From: UBA7672 sp040398465
GTDB lineage: Bacteria; Pseudomonadota; Alphaproteobacteria; Caulobacterales; Hyphomonadaceae
DNA: 64,000 nt
Assembly (NCBI GenBank): GCA_040398465.1
Contig: JBBAUA010000002.1
Span: forward strand, 124,001-188,000
Direction of reading: 5' to 3'
The first letter of the stretch is position 1. Each line of letters starts with the position of its first letter. This document shows, one piece after another, positions 61,686 to 64,000 of this stretch. Below the pieces are notes generated by a model that did no database searches, was not told the DNA's origin, and was given only the letters and a program-made list of their open reading frames with translations. Made by a program: the position numbers and the translations under genes.

Positions 61686-62963
61686 GTGACCGAGATCGTG
61701 GACGTGTACGCGCGGGAAATCCTCGACAGCCGGGGCAATCCGACCGTCGAAGCGGAAGTGACGCTGGACGACGGCTCGACAGGCCGCGCGGCTGTGCCGT
61801 CGGGCGCATCGACCGGCGCGCACGAGGCGGTTGAGCTGCGTGACGGAGACAAGTCGCGTTACCTCGGCAAGGGTGTGCTGAAGGCGGTCGCTGCGGTCAA
61901 TGACGAGATCTTCCCCGAACTGCTGGGCATGGACGCCACCGACCAGCGCGCCATCGACAGGGTGCTGATCGATCTGGACGGCACGCCGAACAAGTCGCGG
62001 CTGGGCGCCAACGCGATCCTGGGCGTGTCGCTGGCCGTTGCGAAGGCGGCGGCGCAAGCATCCGCCCTGCCACTGTACCGCTATGTCGGCGGCGCGAACG
62101 CACATGTGCTTCCGACGCCGATGATGAACATCATCAATGGCGGCGCGCATGCCGACAATCCGATCGACATCCAGGAATTCATGGTGATGCCAGTCGGGTT
62201 CGATAGCTTTGCGGACGCGCTGCGCTGTGGCGCAGAGATCTTCCATACGCTGAAGAAGGGTCTCGCGGCGGCCGGGCACAACACCAATGTTGGAGACGAG
62301 GGCGGCTTCGCGCCGAACCTGAAGTCGACCGACGATGCGCTCGGCTTCATCATGAAGTCGATCGAGGCGGCAGGGTACCAGCCGGGCGAAGACGTGGTGC
62401 TGGCGCTCGATGCGGCCGCGACCGAGTTCTACAAGAAAGGCAAGTACGAGCTTGAAGGGGAGGGCAAGTCGCTCTCGTCCGACCAGATGGCGGCGTACTG
62501 GGCCGACCTGGTGAAGCGCTTTCCGATCGTGTCGATCGAGGACGGCATGTCGGAGGATGACTGGGAGGGCTGGATCGCGCTCACCAAGGCGATTGGCGAC
62601 AAGTGCCAGCTGGTGGGCGACGACCTGTTCGTCACCAACACGACGCGGCTTGCCGACGGCATCCAGCGCGGCGCCGGCAACGCCATTCTGGTGAAGGTCA
62701 ACCAGATTGGGACGCTGACGGAGACGCTGGAGGCGGTGCAGCTGGCGCAGATCAACCGTTATGGCGCTGTGATGTCTCACCGGTCGGGCGAGACGGAAGA
62801 CTCCACTATCGCGGATCTCGCGGTGGCCACGAATTGCGGGCAGATCAAGACGGGCTCGCTGGCGCGGTCGGACCGGCTGGCGAAGTACAACCAGTTGCTG
62901 CGGATCGAGGACGAGCTCGGCGATGCGGCGCGGTATCTGGGCCGGGCAAGCATCCGGGCTTGA
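61686..62963 (+). CDS. eno: Enolase
   Basis: This is a 425-residue glycolytic enzyme converting 2-phosphoglycerate to phosphoenolpyruvate. It shows the N-terminal REILDSRGNPT, the loop SGASTGAHEA, the catalytic Glu region GDEGGFAPN, the catalytic Lys in LVKVNQIGT, and SHRSGETED. GTG start at 61686 matches the usual N terminus (T-E-I-V-D-V). A possible promoter TTGCAA-N17-CATAGC lies at 61598-61626. Confidence 0.97.
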   Translation: MTEIVDVYAREILDSRGNPTVEAEVTLDDGSTGRAAVPSGASTGAHEAVELRDGDKSRYLGKGVLKAVAAVNDEIFPELLGMDATDQRAIDRVLIDLDGTPNKSRLGANAILGVSLAVAKAAAQASALPLYRYVGGANAHVLPTPMMNIINGGAHADNPIDIQEFMVMPVGFDSFADALRCGAEIFHTLKKGLAAAGHNTNVGDEGGFAPNLKSTDDALGFIMKSIEAAGYQPGEDVVLALDAAATEFYKKGKYELEGEGKSLSSDQMAAYWADLVKRFPIVSIEDGMSEDDWEGWIALTKAIGDKCQLVGDDLFVTNTTRLADGIQRGAGNAILVKVNQIGTLTETLEAVQLAQINRYGAVMSHRSGETEDSTIADLAVATNCGQIKTGSLARSDRLAKYNQLLRIEDELGDAARYLGRASIRA

Positions 62964-63033
62964 GGCCTGCCACAACAACTTGGCCTGACCAGCCACGCTG
63001 ATAGTCTCCGTTTCGAACACGGTGACCGCACCA

Positions 63034-63501
63034 GTGAAACGATTCCTGATTGCCGCAGTTCTGGGGCTCGCATTGGCATCGCCCGCGTTGGCCCAGGAGG
63101 GGGGACAAGCCGTGCAACCGCCTGCAGAGGCGGCTGCACCAGCCGAAACTCCAGCTATCGTTGAAGCCCCCGCGCCTGCNNNNNNNNNNNNNNNNNNNNN
63201 NNNNNNNNNNNNNNNNNNNNNNNNNNNNNNNNNNNNNNNNNNNNNNNNNNNNNNNNNNNNNNNNNNNNNNNNNNNNNNNACCATCTTCATCAGCCTTGGC
63301 GAGAATTCCGGGCTCGACGCCAAGGCGGACGCGCCGCCGAACACCACGGGCTATGCCGCGTTCGGCCACGTTGTCTCCGGCATGGAGGTGGTGGATGCGA
63401 TTGCCGGGGTGGAGCTTGCCGCGGAAGGCGGGCCGTTTCCGGGCAAGTTGCCGAAGGCGCCCGTGGTGGTGAAGAAGGCCGCAGTCACCAAGAAGGAATA
63501 G
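63034..63501 (+). CDS. Secreted cyclophilin-type peptidyl-prolyl isomerase, interrupted by assembly gap
   Basis: A signal peptide (KRFLIAAVLGLALASPALAQ) and a Pro/Ala-rich linker precede the N run. After it, TIFISLGENSGLDA and GYAAFGHVVSGMEVVDAI are the C-terminal part of a cyclophilin domain. The N-terminal two-thirds of the domain, including the catalytic Arg region, is hidden. A full domain needs roughly 90-100 residues where only 33 codons of N are drawn, so the true gap is larger. GTG 63034 gives the better signal peptide; GTG 63022 is an alternative. Confidence 0.8.
   Translation: MKRFLIAAVLGLALASPALAQEGGQAVQPPAEAAAPAETPAIVEAPAPXXXXXXXXXXXXXXXXXXXXXXXXXXXXXXXXXXTIFISLGENSGLDAKADAPPNTTGYAAFGHVVSGMEVVDAIAGVELAAEGGPFPGKLPKAPVVVKKAAVTKKE
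63180..63279. other. Assembly gap (100 N)
   Basis: Exactly 100 N, the conventional placeholder for a gap of unknown length, lies inside the cyclophilin gene. Confidence 0.99.
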
Positions 63502-63666
63502 GGCGCGGAGCGCGCCTCGAACTCCGTGTACGGATCAAACGGTTTGTCCGTCGGCGCCCTAGACCTCGCCACAATCCTTAACGCGCCGTTTACGAAAAAC
63601 ATCCGATTTCATTCTTGCGAAAAGAACAAAAAGGGATCACAACAGCGAACAGAACGGAGCAAGAAC

Positions 63667-64000
63667 ATGGCGGCGGCATTCAACGGATCGGTCAACTTCT
63701 GCGGCGCTCAGGGCCAGAGCTATCGGTTTGAGCGTTTTGGCGTCGAACAGGACTGGGCGAAGGTGGCCGGCGTGGTGATCTTCGCGGCGCAGGAAGGCCC
63801 CACATGGCGCGTGATCCGCGTGTCTGACCAGGGTGGGGTGGAAGGCGATGTCGCCACCTTCTGGCGCTGGCGTGAGGCCCGCCGCTACGGCGCCACGGCC
63901 GTCTTCATCCGCCGCAATGTCGATGTGAGAGGCCGCCGCGCTGAAGCGTCGGACCTGGCGCTCGGTCTCGATCCGGTGTTCGCGAACGGCAGCGAACTGG
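63667..64000 (+). CDS. Unrecognised protein, truncated by the window end
   Basis: An ATG at 63667 with GGAG about eight bases upstream opens a frame of 111 codons that runs off the window without a stop. The product starts AAAFNGSVNFCGAQGQSYRFE and is rich in Arg and aromatic residues (FWRWREARRYG). No signal peptide or membrane helix is evident. I do not recognise a family. Coding character is supported by a G/C-rich third position like its neighbours. Confidence 0.6.
   Translation, partial: MAAAFNGSVNFCGAQGQSYRFERFGVEQDWAKVAGVVIFAAQEGPTWRVIRVSDQGGVEGDVATFWRWREARRYGATAVFIRRNVDVRGRRAEASDLALGLDPVFANGSEL

Noticed and set aside
1..64000. CRISPR array, prophage, transposase or defence island
   Set aside because: No regularly spaced repeats, integrase, transposase or recognised defence gene was found; content is housekeeping throughout.

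Overview
The window is a dense stretch of alphaproteobacterial housekeeping chromosome with high G+C codon usage. Gene order and family content point to a Caulobacterales-like lineage, with Hyphomonadaceae as my best guess. The supporting features are a complete nuoA-N operon followed by birA, coaX, RNase J, mce, a DUF1467 gene and a short-form proS; the rpsB-tsf-pyrH-frr-uppS-cdsA-dxr-rseP-bamA-skp-lpx run; unfused trpE and trpG behind a PpiD-type foldase; and an alphaproteobacterial LexA box (GTTC-N7-GTTC). The taxonomic call is inference, because no 16S rRNA is present. A 100-base N run at 63180-63279 shows that the sequence is a scaffolded draft.

Layout. 1-5955: the 3' end of a CoA-transferase/racemase gene, a structured intergenic region with a strong terminator, a secreted M1 metallopeptidase paired with a DUF6702 protein, a GspN-like protein, tRNA-Asp, and a frame-disrupted prolyl 4-hydroxylase gene. 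6122-21158: respiratory complex I (nuoA-N) with an extra small membrane-protein gene between nuoE and nuoF and a NuoH carrying a C-terminal pair of EF-hand loops. 21163-32033: birA, coaX, rnj, mce, DUF1467, proS, lolC, lolD, dnaE. 32034-32776: a 743-base gene-free region with several strong inverted repeats and an rpsB promoter. 32777-47348: translation (rpsB, tsf, frr), UMP kinase, isoprenoid and phospholipid steps, the RseP protease, outer-membrane assembly (bamA, skp) and lipid A synthesis (lpxD, lpxA, lpxI, lpxB, without fabZ).

47411-57841 lies mainly on the minus strand: gltA, gltX, lexA with its own SOS box, trpC, trpD, trpG, trpE and ppiD, plus a decayed plus-strand comEC remnant between gltX and lexA. 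58028-64000 returns to the plus strand: tpiA, secG, pyrG, rpmF, eno, a cyclophilin interrupted by the assembly gap, and a truncated unknown gene.

Most genes are tightly packed, many with 4-base ATGA/GTGA overlaps, so the region is probably read as a few long transcripts serving energy metabolism, translation and envelope building. I found no CRISPR array, prophage, insertion sequence or defence island. The unusual signals are the EF-hand tail on NuoH, the two disrupted genes (prolyl hydroxylase, comEC), the structured intergenic regions at 670-900 and 32034-32663, and genes missing from otherwise conserved neighbourhoods (fabZ, moaC/moeA, kdsA).
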